From Burkholderia cepacia (lineage in GTDB: Bacteria; Pseudomonadota; Gammaproteobacteria; Burkholderiales; Burkholderiaceae): a stretch of DNA of 64,000 bases. The stretch covers positions 2,604,001 through 2,668,000 of the forward strand of contig NZ_CP013444.1 of assembly GCF_001718835.1 (NCBI RefSeq), given 5' to 3'. The translations under genes were made by a program, and so were the position numbers. The notes under the pieces were generated by a model, which made no database searches, had not been told where the DNA came from, and saw only the letters and a program-made list of their open reading frames with translations. Shown here in pieces: positions 7,552-15,989 of this stretch (position 1 is its first letter; each line of letters begins with the position of its first letter).

Positions 7552-9183
7552 TCAATGCTGATCAAGATACAGCTTCGCCTGACGAACCTCCGGCCGATTG
7601 GTGTCCGCGTCTCGCGTGAGCACAACGAGCTTTCCATAGTAAAGCTTCGCCTTCTGTCTCTCCTGCGCCAGATCCGCCGCCGTCGCCGCACCATACAGTC
7701 CGCGCAAGCGGTTGGGAGTCGCTTGCATCGATGCTTCATATTCCTTCAACGCATCGGCGGGCCGCTTCAGATCAAGCAACATCTCGCCCAGTTGTTCGCG
7801 CATCGGGTAAAGCCGATTCTCCATCGCAACATTCTTCTCACTCCCGTCCTCCAGGTCGGCCGCGGCGCGCATCTGCTTCAGCGCGTCGTCGTCCTTGCCC
7901 TGGGCATGAGCCAGCCACGCCGAAGCGGCCAGGATCTGAACCTGGACCTGCTCGGCCCAGTAAGGCTGGCCTGACTGTTCGAGTTTCGCGCGCAACTGCG
8001 TGAGCATGTCGATGTTCGTCTGCGCCATGTCCGCCTTGCCGCCGCGAGCGCAGCCCAGCGCGCGGGCAAAGTACGTGATTGCCTCGGCCTGCGGCCAGCG
8101 ACTGCCGCGCGGCTCCAGCGCAGCCGCTTCTTGCCAGGCGCCGCGCTCGAGCGCATAGCGTGCCGGGATGGCTTCCAGCCCGGTATAGGTCACCAGTCGG
8201 TCGAACGGAAATTTCGTGGCGGCATCGGCGTCGTCGCGGACCTGCCTTGCGCGTGCGTCCTGGCCCAGCTGCAGATACGCATACTCCATGAAGTCCCATG
8301 AATGGGGCGCCGACGGGTGGGTGGCGCCCGGCCAGCTCCTGGCGGCTTCTTCGCGCATCACCTTCAGCGCCGCTTCGTTCGATCTGACGGACGCGGCCCA
8401 CATGCCGAGCATCGAGTAGATGTGCGAAGGCATATGCACGGCGTGCGGCGCGGCCGGCGCGATCTGCGCGTATTTGTCGGCAAACGGTAATCCACGCTGC
8501 GCGAGCGGTGAATAGTCGTAGCTGTGGATCAGGTAATGCGCAATGCCGGGATGGTCGGGCTGCTCACGGTAGATCTTCTCCAGGATCGCCGCCGCCTTGA
8601 GTTGATTGGCGTACGTTTTGTCGCTGGGCGGCGCGGCCTCGTTGAGTGCGAGCGCGTAGAAGATCGCGGCCTCCGAATCGCCGGGATATTTCTGCGTCAA
8701 GCGCGCCATGGCGTGCTCGTATGCCGACGTGCGCTGACTTTGGGGGATCTTGTCGTAATCTTTGTAAAACGCCTCGGCCGCGAGCAGCCAGTCACGCTCC
8801 CGTTCGGTCTTGGGGCCCAGCGCGAGGCCTTTCTCCACCGCATCCGATCCGCGCTTGAGCGCCGCCTCGTCGAAAGGCGGAACCAGCGGATTGGGAGGCT
8901 GGGCCATCGCAAGGCCCCAATACGCGATCGCACATTGCGGATCGGTCTTGATCACGGCCTCGAACGCCTTGAGCGTCGCAGGGTAAAAGAACGAATGCAG
9001 CATCGCCAATGCCTGCTCGAACTGGACTTGTGCCGCCGCGCTGCATGAAGTCGGGAACTTCACCGTGCCGAACTTCCCGCCCTGCGGCTGCCCAGCGACG
9101 TGGTCTTCGTGCTGGGCGAGCACGGGAGCGGCTGCGAGGATCGCGAGCACGCATGCGCTGATTCGCTGCTTGTGATTCATCAT
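7552..9183 (-). CDS. Exported TPR-repeat protein
   Basis: 543 residues with an N-terminal signal peptide cleaved near VLAQ. Tandem tetratricopeptide-like helical pairs run through most of the chain: QFEQALAMLHSFFYPATLKAFEAVIKTDP near the N-terminus, YANQLKAAAILEKIYREQP in the middle, and LKRPADALKEYEASMQATP near the C-terminus. A region with HMPSHIYSMLGMW and conserved histidines is typical of a family of large uncharacterised periplasmic TPR proteins. No catalytic motif is evident. A strong ribosome binding site (GGAGGAGG) precedes ATGATG, so either ATG could be used. It stands alone. Confidence 0.85.
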   Translation of the reverse strand: MMNHKQRISACVLAILAAAPVLAQHEDHVAGQPQGGKFGTVKFPTSCSAAAQVQFEQALAMLHSFFYPATLKAFEAVIKTDPQCAIAYWGLAMAQPPNPLVPPFDEAALKRGSDAVEKGLALGPKTERERDWLLAAEAFYKDYDKIPQSQRTSAYEHAMARLTQKYPGDSEAAIFYALALNEAAPPSDKTYANQLKAAAILEKIYREQPDHPGIAHYLIHSYDYSPLAQRGLPFADKYAQIAPAAPHAVHMPSHIYSMLGMWAASVRSNEAALKVMREEAARSWPGATHPSAPHSWDFMEYAYLQLGQDARARQVRDDADAATKFPFDRLVTYTGLEAIPARYALERGAWQEAAALEPRGSRWPQAEAITYFARALGCARGGKADMAQTNIDMLTQLRAKLEQSGQPYWAEQVQVQILAASAWLAHAQGKDDDALKQMRAAADLEDGSEKNVAMENRLYPMREQLGEMLLDLKRPADALKEYEASMQATPNRLRGLYGAATAADLAQERQKAKLYYGKLVVLTRDADTNRPEVRQAKLYLDQH

Positions 9184-9329
9184 GACCTCCTCCGCAGGGC
9201 GAAGGGTGTGACGAGACTCTTTTGTTTCTAGTCAACGCCGGTAACCGCCAACACGCTCGGAAACCCTGAGATCGTTCACATGCTCACGCACGGATCAAAC
9301 GCGCAGGCCAGCATCGGCCTGATGACCGG

Positions 9330-9998
9330 CTACACCATGATGAGACCGTGCCGCATCCCCTGCATGACGGCCTCGGTGCGGCTGCTCGCGCCGAGCTTGC
9401 CGAAAATGGACGACAGGTGAAACTTCACCGTGTTGTCCGATATGTCGAGTTGGCGCGCGATCTCCTTGTTGCCGAGCCCTTCGGCAAGCATCGTCAGCAC
9501 TTCGATCTCGCGTGGGGTGAGCATTTCGACCAGCGCCGCGGATGCCGTCTGGCGAGGCGCCTTGCGCTCCGCCAGCAGCCGGGCGAGGGTCTCCGGGGAC
9601 AGCACGCAAAGGCCCGCGGCCACGGCCTCGATCGCGGCGGTGATTTCGCCGGGCGTCGCGCCGCGCGGCAGCAGCGCGGTGGCGCCGCCCGCCGGCGCGT
9701 CATGGATCCAGTCGCCGTCCGCGTCGTCCGTGAGCAGGACGAGCGCCGGCACCGCGGGATGACGGTCCGCTCCCGACATCGGCCAGTCGCCGGCCTGCGG
9801 CTCCAGCTCGACCAGGACCACATCCGGCGATTCGCCGGCAAAACGGTCGGCTATCGCCGCGGCGTCGGCCGCGCTTCCCGCGAAATCCAGCGTCGGCGTG
9901 GCATCGACGAGCGCCTGCAGGCTTGCGCGCGCCTGCGACGAGGCGGCGACGACGGCGACCCTGAGCGGACTCATCGGTGTCATCCCGGCATTCGGCAT
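9330..9998 (-). CDS. LuxR/NarL-type regulator with degenerate receiver domain
   Basis: 222 residues. The C-terminal LuxR helix-turn-helix is intact (LTPREIEVLTMLAEGLGNKEIARQ, then SDNTVKFHLSSIFGKL). The N-terminal receiver fold is recognisable but has lost its phosphorylation chemistry: the acidic pair is absent (VAVVAASS), the acceptor Asp is replaced by Glu (VVLVELEP), and the conserved Lys region reads ALLPRG. It should therefore act independently of a kinase, either constitutively or by ligand or protein contact. It lies 19 bases downstream of the HtrA-like protease and is surely co-transcribed with it. Confidence 0.85.
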   Translation of the reverse strand: MPNAGMTPMSPLRVAVVAASSQARASLQALVDATPTLDFAGSAADAAAIADRFAGESPDVVLVELEPQAGDWPMSGADRHPAVPALVLLTDDADGDWIHDAPAGGATALLPRGATPGEITAAIEAVAAGLCVLSPETLARLLAERKAPRQTASAALVEMLTPREIEVLTMLAEGLGNKEIARQLDISDNTVKFHLSSIFGKLGASSRTEAVMQGMRHGLIMV

Positions 9999-10017
9999 GC
10001 GACGCCTTACACGATTC

Positions 10018-10956
10018 TCAGCAGCATGAATTCCGTTGCGGGCGTTCGCCCACCGTGACCGTGCACTCGCTGCGCTCGCCGCCGCGGATCAGCCCGATCT
10101 TCAACGACTGTCCGATGCGCTCGCCGCCAAGTGCGGCATGCACGTCGTCCATGTCGCGGCACGGCTGGCCGTCCAGTTCGATCAGCACGTCTCCGATCAG
10201 CACCCCGGCCTGCTCCGCAGGCCCGCCCGCCGCAAGCGACACCACCAGCAGCCCGCGCCCGGAAGCCAGATTCAGTTTCGTCACCCATGCCTGCGGCAGG
10301 TTCACCGTCTGGGTGCCCACGCCAAGGTAGCCGCGCGAGACACGCCCCTTTCTCGACAACTCGTCGCACACGCGCGCCACGATCGAGGCCGGAATCAGCA
10401 TGCCCGCGCCAGGCGCGAGCGCCGACGTGCACAGCCCCATCACCCGCCCCTGCATATCCGTCAAAGCTGCACCGGAGAAACCGGGGCGCAGTCCGCCATC
10501 CAGTCGCACGAAAGCATCGAACTGGCCGCCTCGCCAGGTCCGCCATGGACCGCCTGCCGTGCCCACGACGCCGAAATCCGCGCTGGCGCCGAACCGGTCC
10601 ACGCGCGCCACCGCGAGCACCAGATGGCCGGCCTTGAGCGAACGCGCGTCGCCGGTCTCGACCGGGCTCGACGCCACGTCGCCCATCCTCAGCACGGCCA
10701 GGTCGGTGCCGGGATCCCGTCCGGCGAAGACGGCCGCCACGGTGCGGCCATCGGCCAGGCTGACTTCAATACCTTCTTCGTACCTGAGCGTATGCGCCGC
10801 CGTGACCACCACGCCCGGTTGCCAGATTACTCCACTGGACGGAAAGCGGTGCCGGCCGTGCACCGCGACGACACTCCGGCCAACGCGCTCGGCGATGGCC
10901 GCCAGGTTGGCGGAAAGATCCTGCAGCAGATTTCCGCTGGGGGTTGGGGTTTCCAT
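10018..10956 (-). CDS. Trypsin-like serine protease with PDZ domain (HtrA/S1C-like), no export signal
   Basis: 312 residues. The catalytic triad is complete: His55 (TAAHTL), Asp85 (DPGTDLAVL) and Ser161 in GFSGAAL, a relaxed version of the usual GNSGG. A PDZ domain spans about 205-305 (YLGVGTQTV, then GGPAEQAGVLIGDVLIELDG). Unlike DegP/DegS relatives it has neither a signal peptide nor a membrane anchor: the N-terminus is polar (METPTPSGNLLQDL), so it is probably cytoplasmic. It is the first gene of a two-gene operon with the pseudo-receiver LuxR regulator, which suggests protease and regulator work together. Confidence 0.85.
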   Translation of the reverse strand: METPTPSGNLLQDLSANLAAIAERVGRSVVAVHGRHRFPSSGVIWQPGVVVTAAHTLRYEEGIEVSLADGRTVAAVFAGRDPGTDLAVLRMGDVASSPVETGDARSLKAGHLVLAVARVDRFGASADFGVVGTAGGPWRTWRGGQFDAFVRLDGGLRPGFSGAALTDMQGRVMGLCTSALAPGAGMLIPASIVARVCDELSRKGRVSRGYLGVGTQTVNLPQAWVTKLNLASGRGLLVVSLAAGGPAEQAGVLIGDVLIELDGQPCRDMDDVHAALGGERIGQSLKIGLIRGGERSECTVTVGERPQRNSCC

Positions 10957-11206
10957 GTGACGACTCCTGCCATGTGCTGCGTGAATCGATGTCTCGCTCG
11001 GCCGCCCTGCCCGAGACGACGGGCAGGCAAGCGCAGACGAGTGGATTCACGATGACAGGCGCGCGACGCACGCGCACCACCCTGATGGGTAGCCTGCATG
11101 TTGGGCCGTTTGCACATGGGCGGCATCCGCGCCATGCGAGCGGCCGAAGTCGATCCGGAGCGACCATACATGCTTCCCAAAAGCGATCGTCCGGCGGTCG
11201 GCCCCT

Positions 11207-11929
11207 TCATTTGATAATGAGGTCTTGTAGAGCGCCGACTACCTTGTGAAATGGTTTCTTGAACTCCATGTCGAACGCCCCGCCCCTTTTAAACTTCATC
11301 ACGAACTCATGGAGGTGTTGGAGGGATGTCAGCGGTCGGGTAGGCGACTGCCCGCCAAACGACCAGGAGTATTCCTCATATTCGCCGACAACATTGCCTA
11401 GGTACTGCTCAATGGAATTCATAACCTCTGCCAGACCGGAATCTGACGGGAAAATCCTAGGATTATTCTCGACACGAATTTTGAATGCTTCGAAATCAAG
11501 CTGGATGTCCACAAGTACTTGCATCTGCTTATCGTAAGACTCCTGACAGATAATAAAACTGCTGGCAGCTTGATCAGTGCATTGGACAGCCTTCGCTCGA
11601 AGTAGCCGCCTGACTTTCTTAGCAGCGTTGTAGGCTTGGACCACCTCACGCAAAATCTGGCTCTGCAATGCTCGCTCCGTTTCGCGGACCGTTCGTTCAT
11701 ACTGAAGTAGGCTGAATCCGAACGACAGTGCACCACCGAGCACAACGATTAGAAAAAACTGATATGTCAACTTGAATATCTCATCGTTCCCGATATTCTT
11801 CTCAATGGCCGATGGCCAGATTAAGAACGCTATCGTGACTAGCAGAGAAACAGCCAACACTGTGACGATGACCGCCAGGATTCGCCCGTGCGGCGTTGCC
11901 ACGTTCCATTTTTGCGCATAAGTGCTCAT
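11207..11929 (-). CDS. Two-TM membrane protein with long cytoplasmic domain, unknown
   Basis: 240 residues from ATG 11929 (MSTYAQKW); a GTG at 11941 is possible. Two hydrophobic helices (about 20-42 and 58-78) are followed by a 150-residue soluble domain that begins as a probable coiled coil (YERTVRETERALQSQILREVVQAY) and ends LQDLIIK. No enzymatic motif is seen. The sequence is distinctly AT-richer than the surrounding chromosome. This topology (TM hairpin plus helical cytoplasmic region) is seen in phage-defence and signalling membrane proteins, but I see no partner gene and do not assign that role. Confidence 0.65.
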   Translation of the reverse strand: MSTYAQKWNVATPHGRILAVIVTVLAVSLLVTIAFLIWPSAIEKNIGNDEIFKLTYQFFLIVVLGGALSFGFSLLQYERTVRETERALQSQILREVVQAYNAAKKVRRLLRAKAVQCTDQAASSFIICQESYDKQMQVLVDIQLDFEAFKIRVENNPRIFPSDSGLAEVMNSIEQYLGNVVGEYEEYSWSFGGQSPTRPLTSLQHLHEFVMKFKRGGAFDMEFKKPFHKVVGALQDLIIK

Positions 11930-12626
11930 GGTCAATCTCACTTCCGCTCAGCTATCAGCCGCATCATTGATAGGTAAAACGAATATCGAGGCGCAGGCCA
12001 AATGCGCGTCGCAGAACACGTCCCGCGAGTACCTGCTCAAGGCAGTACCTTCGCGCATCGGGCTCACTGCAACAGTGATGGCAGCGCTCACCACACATCA
12101 TCGAACTCACAACTCACAAGCGGCCGCCTTGTCCAATGGAACTCATCGGGGGCATGCATGAAGCGCCTTGGCTCCACCGCCGCACCAATTATGCTTGCCG
12201 CTGCGAGCTTGCCGGCGGCCTCTGGCGCAAGCCCGAGCACCATCCCATCGGTTCCGGCAGACACGGGAAATTGCGTTCCGGCGGCCTCCGTTGACGCGAC
12301 GCCGAGCCCCCGCTCTCCCGTCAAAGCCCCGTCGTTTCGCGTATGCGTCGGCGATTCCGGCACGCAACTGAACCTGTCCTGGTTTCTCCTACCGACATCA
12401 TCAACGCGGTGAACACGCATGAATCGGCCGGTGACCTGTTTCACAAAATGAGAGAGGACTTTTGAGCCTCGGCCAGCCCGAAGCCCTGACCGATTGCACG
12501 CGAAAGCCGTCGCGATGAAAAGCAGGCTCAACGGCCCTCCAGCCATCGCACTGACACGTCACCTAGGCGTAGCAATGTGCTTTCACCACGCCTCGATTTT
12601 GGGCTTCGCATGGTCGATTCAGCCCT
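11930..12626. other. Intergenic stretch with remnants
   Basis: About 700 bases between two minus-strand genes. The only coding-like signal is a short plus-strand secreted-protein reading frame and a second-frame tail (12158-12465, listed separately). I see no promoter, repeat or RNA gene that I can support. Confidence 0.4.
12158..12465 (+). pseudogene. Possible frameshifted small exported protein
   Basis: From ATG 12158, with a GGGGG ribosome binding site, the frame encodes a signal-peptide-like start (MKRLGSTAAPIMLAAASLP) and stops at 12412. A second frame gives a more protein-like ending (VSPTDIINAVNTHESAG, then a TGA at 12463-12465). One shift near 12345-12375 would join them. This could be a broken small secreted protein or simple coincidence. 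Confidence 0.25.
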
Positions 12627-13376
12627 CTAGACGTTGTGCAGATCAGCCATGAGCTGTGGCAAATTCAGGTTGTCGTAGCCACCGGCTTCCTTGAACTCCT
12701 GCGGCAGGATCGCCCACGCTTCATCCCCATAGGTTTGCCACCAGTCGTACGCCATTTTCTGCACGGCACCCCAGGTGATGACGTAGAAATAGGTCTCGTC
12801 GTAACCGACGATGGGGACGGCATGCCCACCCACGATACGTTGCGACTGCCACCCGGGAGCCAGAGTCCACGCCTCCCCATCGTCGAACTGCGTTTCTGCA
12901 TTCGCCGGGACCTGCATCCCGACATAAGCAAGGCCGAAAAGATGGACTGCCTGCTTGATCTGGTTCAAGTCGTGCACGTTGACCGGGGCATAGCCGACAA
13001 TCTTGTTTCCCCACAGTCCGGCACTGCGCCACGTCTTCAATACATTTGCCTCGACCAACCCTGAATCCAATCCGTGGGTCAATTTCAGGTACTCGGTAAC
13101 AACCGCGGGTTCGCTCGGCACCGGATCGGTTCGATTGACCACCGCGTTCCACGCCTGAATCGAATGGGCTGCCGCAGCCATGGTGCAATCGCCATATTGG
13201 TTGTTGCCGTCCATCGGCCAGTTTGTCACTTCGCTGTAGTCATCTACAGATAGTGGCGCAGGTGGCAGCGCTGCCCCTGTCTTCACGTACGCCCTCAAAT
13301 CCTTCAGTCCAACCGGGAACTGTGGGTTGGCCTTGCCATAAAGGCCGTGCATACGCTCTTTCGATGTCTCTGCCAT
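12627..13376 (-). CDS. Papain/C39-fold cysteine-peptidase-like protein
   Basis: 249 residues from ATG 13376, which has a well-placed GGGAGA. The sequence shows a papain-like arrangement: NNQYGDCTMAAAAH with the candidate nucleophile Cys at the head of a helix, then GGHAVPIVGYDET with the candidate His, then YFYVITWG and a W/Y-rich end. There is no signal peptide. The protein is a single domain with no propeptide or ABC fusion, unlike bacteriocin-processing C39 enzymes. It may be a phage- or effector-type protease acting in the cytoplasm or delivered by another system. Its neighbours are accessory genes and pseudogenes. Confidence 0.7.
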   Translation of the reverse strand: MAETSKERMHGLYGKANPQFPVGLKDLRAYVKTGAALPPAPLSVDDYSEVTNWPMDGNNQYGDCTMAAAAHSIQAWNAVVNRTDPVPSEPAVVTEYLKLTHGLDSGLVEANVLKTWRSAGLWGNKIVGYAPVNVHDLNQIKQAVHLFGLAYVGMQVPANAETQFDDGEAWTLAPGWQSQRIVGGHAVPIVGYDETYFYVITWGAVQKMAYDWWQTYGDEAWAILPQEFKEAGGYDNLNLPQLMADLHNV

Positions 13377-13730
13377 TTCGATCTCCCGTGTCAAGGTTTA
13401 ACCTGAACGAACGCCTTCAAATCGTTACGTCAATGTGACGCTCCGTGTGTACGTACCTACGCTGTGCGTATTCGAATTGTGCAAACGAGCGATGAACTAT
13501 GGTATGGGGCAACGCCCCATTTCTGCAGTAGGCCCAACCTCACCGTCGGTTCGCAGCCCGATGATCGATTGCAGCGTGAGGAACTGACCTTTGGACATCC
13601 GCCTGACGGCATGAAGTACTATTTCCGCGGTAGCGAAGCGTCGTTTTGGCAACAGGATGCTTCGCTGCGTTCGACGTTCTCAGGTTGTGAATATGAACCG
13701 CGTGTCGACATAAAGGAGAGCGGCATCAGC
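13377..13730. other. Intergenic with a short palindrome
   Basis: About 350 bases with no gene. A CGTCA-N3-TGACG palindrome at 13428-13440 lies about 50 bases upstream of the protease start and could be an operator. A plus-strand open frame from 13464 continues into the pseudogene but does not read like a known protein. Confidence 0.35.
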
Positions 13731-14150
13731 ATGAGTTCGCCGGCTCCAGCAATCGCTCAGGCCTCGCTTGCCAATACGCGCAACTATGCGACGCAGCGCG
13801 GGCCAAAGGTGTCGGCGTTTATTTCACCAACCTCCGGTTCAGTCCGGACTATCTGGAAGTCAGCCCATTGAACAAGAACGGGCAGGGAATCAAACGACTG
13901 AGTCTCTTTGTCGACTCCTCGACATCGTCTGAGTTAGGCCAGCAGGTCAATGAGCCGCTCATCATCGCGCATCGCGCCAGCGTGTTCTTTGGCACTGACC
14001 TAGAGGCACGACTTTCCGCACAAGGTGTCGATTCGCTAATCATGGTCGGCATTGCATCGACCGGTGTCGTACAGTCGTCGGACGCGTATTATTGCCGCAG
14101 TTCGGACACAACGCCCGCATTCAGCTGTGGATTCGCCACGATGGGCGGGA
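13731..14150 (+). pseudogene. Isochorismatase-family hydrolase, decayed
   Basis: A good ribosome binding site (AAAGGAGAG at 13712-13720) precedes ATG 13731, and the N-terminal frame begins MSSPAPAIAQ but breaks. In another frame the isochorismatase-like core is clear: AARAKGVGVYFTNLRF, SPDYLEVSPLNKNGQ, then HRASVFFGTDLEARL and SLIMVGIASTGVVQS. The N-terminal catalytic strand (VVIDxQ) is missing and there is at least one frameshift, so it cannot be active. Members of this family hydrolyse amides or vinyl ethers of small molecules. Confidence 0.6.
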
Positions 14151-14252
14151 GGATGCGCGACGAACCGATCGACCAGTCCGCCGCGCAACGTCGGCAAGCT
14201 GTTCATGGAGCCGTGCGACAGAATCGCCGCCGGGCTCCATGCAGGCCGGTGC

Positions 14253-14669
14253 TTACTCGAAGAACGTCGTGACGGCGAACTCGCAGAAGACGTCCGGCCG
14301 CTCCTTGGCCGCTTCGATCGGATTGATGCTGCCGCGATTGATCCGGCTCAGGTACAGCCCGTTGTCGGCGCGCAGCGTGATCTTGTTCGGCCCCACGTTC
14401 GACACGGTAAACAAGCAGAACACGTCGACGTTCTGCTTGGCGGCCTCGATCGGATTGGTCGCGCCGCGATTGATCCGGCTCAGGTAAAGGCCGTTATCGG
14501 CGAGCAGCGCGATCTGCTGCGGACCGACGGTCACCACCCGGAATTTCGAAAAAACATCGATTTCCTTCTTTGCCGCCTCGATCGGATTTTCACTGCCCCG
14601 ATTGATGCGGCTCAGATACAGCCCATCGTCTGCCTGCAATGCAATTGCGATATAGCCCGAAGAAGACAT
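14253..14669 (-). CDS. Three-repeat beta-trefoil protein (fascin/agglutinin-like)
   Basis: 138 residues built from three nearly identical repeats with a period of 44 residues. Each contains ADNGLYLSRINRG (ADDGLYLSRINRG in the first), then NPIEAAK, then DVF and a V-G-P turn. Threefold repetition of about 40-50 residues with a NGLYLS core is the pattern of beta-trefoil proteins of the fascin/agglutinin type, which bind sugars or proteins. There is no signal peptide. The repeats are closer to each other than is usual for old trefoils, suggesting recent triplication or strong selection for symmetry. A GGCTCGAA/TTCGAGCC palindrome lies about 70 bases upstream. Confidence 0.75.
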   Translation of the reverse strand: MSSSGYIAIALQADDGLYLSRINRGSENPIEAAKKEIDVFSKFRVVTVGPQQIALLADNGLYLSRINRGATNPIEAAKQNVDVFCLFTVSNVGPNKITLRADNGLYLSRINRGSINPIEAAKERPDVFCEFAVTTFFE

Positions 14670-15001
14670 GATCCACTCCTGTCAAAGTTGGCTTCAACAC
14701 GTCGGATTTTCCTGCATCGGATTGAACCGCCCTGCCTGGCTCGAACCAGCCTGATTCGAGCCATTCGAGAATAGCTTACAAAACCTGATTTTCAAATATG
14801 AAACCGTAAAATCAAATAAAGTTGATCGACAGCATCGATGTTTTTCCATTACTGAATAATGGCACCGTTTAATTAATTCGAATAATTCAGCCATTTATCC
14901 AGCGGAATTTCGTCGCTCGGCCTGACCGAACGATCCGGCCGTTCGCATCCGCCGGCCGACGGGGCGCGGCGCCGGCCGCCGGCCCGCGCCGCCCACCTCG
15001 C
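14670..15001. other. AT-rich intergenic region
   Basis: About 330 bases between the trefoil start and the RNase stop, both on the minus strand. The part from 14780 to 14895 is unusually A/T-rich for this chromosome and probably contains the trefoil promoter. The rest returns to GC-rich sequence. No further gene is seen. Confidence 0.45.
14738..14762. promoter_or_regulatory. Perfect inverted repeat upstream of the trefoil gene
   Basis: GGCTCGAA (14738-14745) and TTCGAGCC (14755-14762) are separated by nine bases in the AT-rich leader of the minus-strand trefoil gene. The spacing fits a dimeric repressor or activator site. Confidence 0.4.
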
Positions 15002-15733
15002 CTACTTCGCGATATACACACCCGAGGTCGGGCACGTGCCCTGCGTATTGCCGTCGGTCACGAGCGACGCGGCGCTCGGGAACTGCGCGGTCGCATTCGT
15101 CTTCACCGCGATCCACGCCTCGGTGAAATAGCTGACGCCGTTCGTCTTCGTGCACTTCAGCGACACCGCGCTGCGCGTGTTGCTGCCGAACGCGCCTTCG
15201 AACGCCGACAGCAACTGGTTGCGCGTAACCGTCTTGCCCGCGTTCGCCTGCAGGAACGCGTTGAACGACGTATTGCCGAGCCGGCTGATCATGCCGGACG
15301 CCTGGTTCCAGTACGCATCGGGCGTCGCCGAGTTCGAGCAGGTGCCGTGCTTGAACCATTCGTGCTTGTCGAGGCACGACGCGACGCCCGGCATGTACGT
15401 CGACAGCGTGTTGCGGGTCGCGCTGCTGATCGGATAGGCGTCCATGCTGCACCACTGGTGCGCGTTGTCGAGGTCGATGTCGTTCTGCGGCACGCCGCAG
15501 TAGAACGGCTGGTTGCCGTCATAGCGGTTCGGCCACAGGCCATGCAGCGACAGGCTCGTCGCCGCATACGAGCCGGCGAGGTTCGTGCATTCGGGCGTGT
15601 CGTGCGACGCACAGAAGCCGGGCTCCCACGATGCGGCGAGCAACAGGTAGTCGTAGCTGGTCTGCGCGGCGGCGTGCATCGAGGCGGCAGTAACAGCGAG
15701 CGCGGTCGCGGCGCGGGCGAGCGTCTTGAGCAT
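15002..15733 (-). CDS. Secreted ribonuclease, T2 family
   Basis: 243 residues from ATG 15733 (GAGGAAA upstream). A signal peptide ends near AAAQ. Both T2 active-site blocks are present: CAS I as SLHGLWPNRYDG (His64) and CAS II as HEWFKHGTC (His124, Glu125, Lys128, His129). Many cysteines fit the disulfide-rich T2 fold. The enzyme should cleave RNA through 2',3'-cyclic phosphates in the periplasm or outside. It is divergent from an XRE regulator that may control it. Confidence 0.93.
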   Translation of the reverse strand: MLKTLARAATALAVTAASMHAAAQTSYDYLLLAASWEPGFCASHDTPECTNLAGSYAATSLSLHGLWPNRYDGNQPFYCGVPQNDIDLDNAHQWCSMDAYPISSATRNTLSTYMPGVASCLDKHEWFKHGTCSNSATPDAYWNQASGMISRLGNTSFNAFLQANAGKTVTRNQLLSAFEGAFGSNTRSAVSLKCTKTNGVSYFTEAWIAVKTNATAQFPSAASLVTDGNTQGTCPTSGVYIAK

Positions 15734-15989
15734 GGCGTGTTTCCTCGGAAAAGGCATGCGGTCGCGGGATGCGCCGCGAGATTGTCGTACGTCTGCCTGC
15801 GATTGTTGCCGCAACAACATGGCACGAATATGAATGCCGCGCCGCAGTTCGACAAGGCCCGGCACTTGCGCCAGAATCGTCGGCTCCGAGGGCGAAAGCC
15901 GCTGAAAGCCGCTGAAAGCCACTATTGACCGCGCAACGCGGACTCCCCCTCCCCTGACCGTTCGCGACGGACGCAACCGGAGCCCCCAC

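Noticed and set aside
11207..14669. A phage-defence system built from the two-TM protein, the papain-like protein and the trefoil
   Set aside because: The genes are separated by hundreds of non-coding bases and pseudogenes and share no operon, so there is no evidence that they form a system.
14738..14762. lux-box (quorum-sensing site) upstream of the trefoil gene
   Set aside because: The repeat does not match the CTG/CAG-type lux-box pattern, so I kept it only as a generic palindrome.
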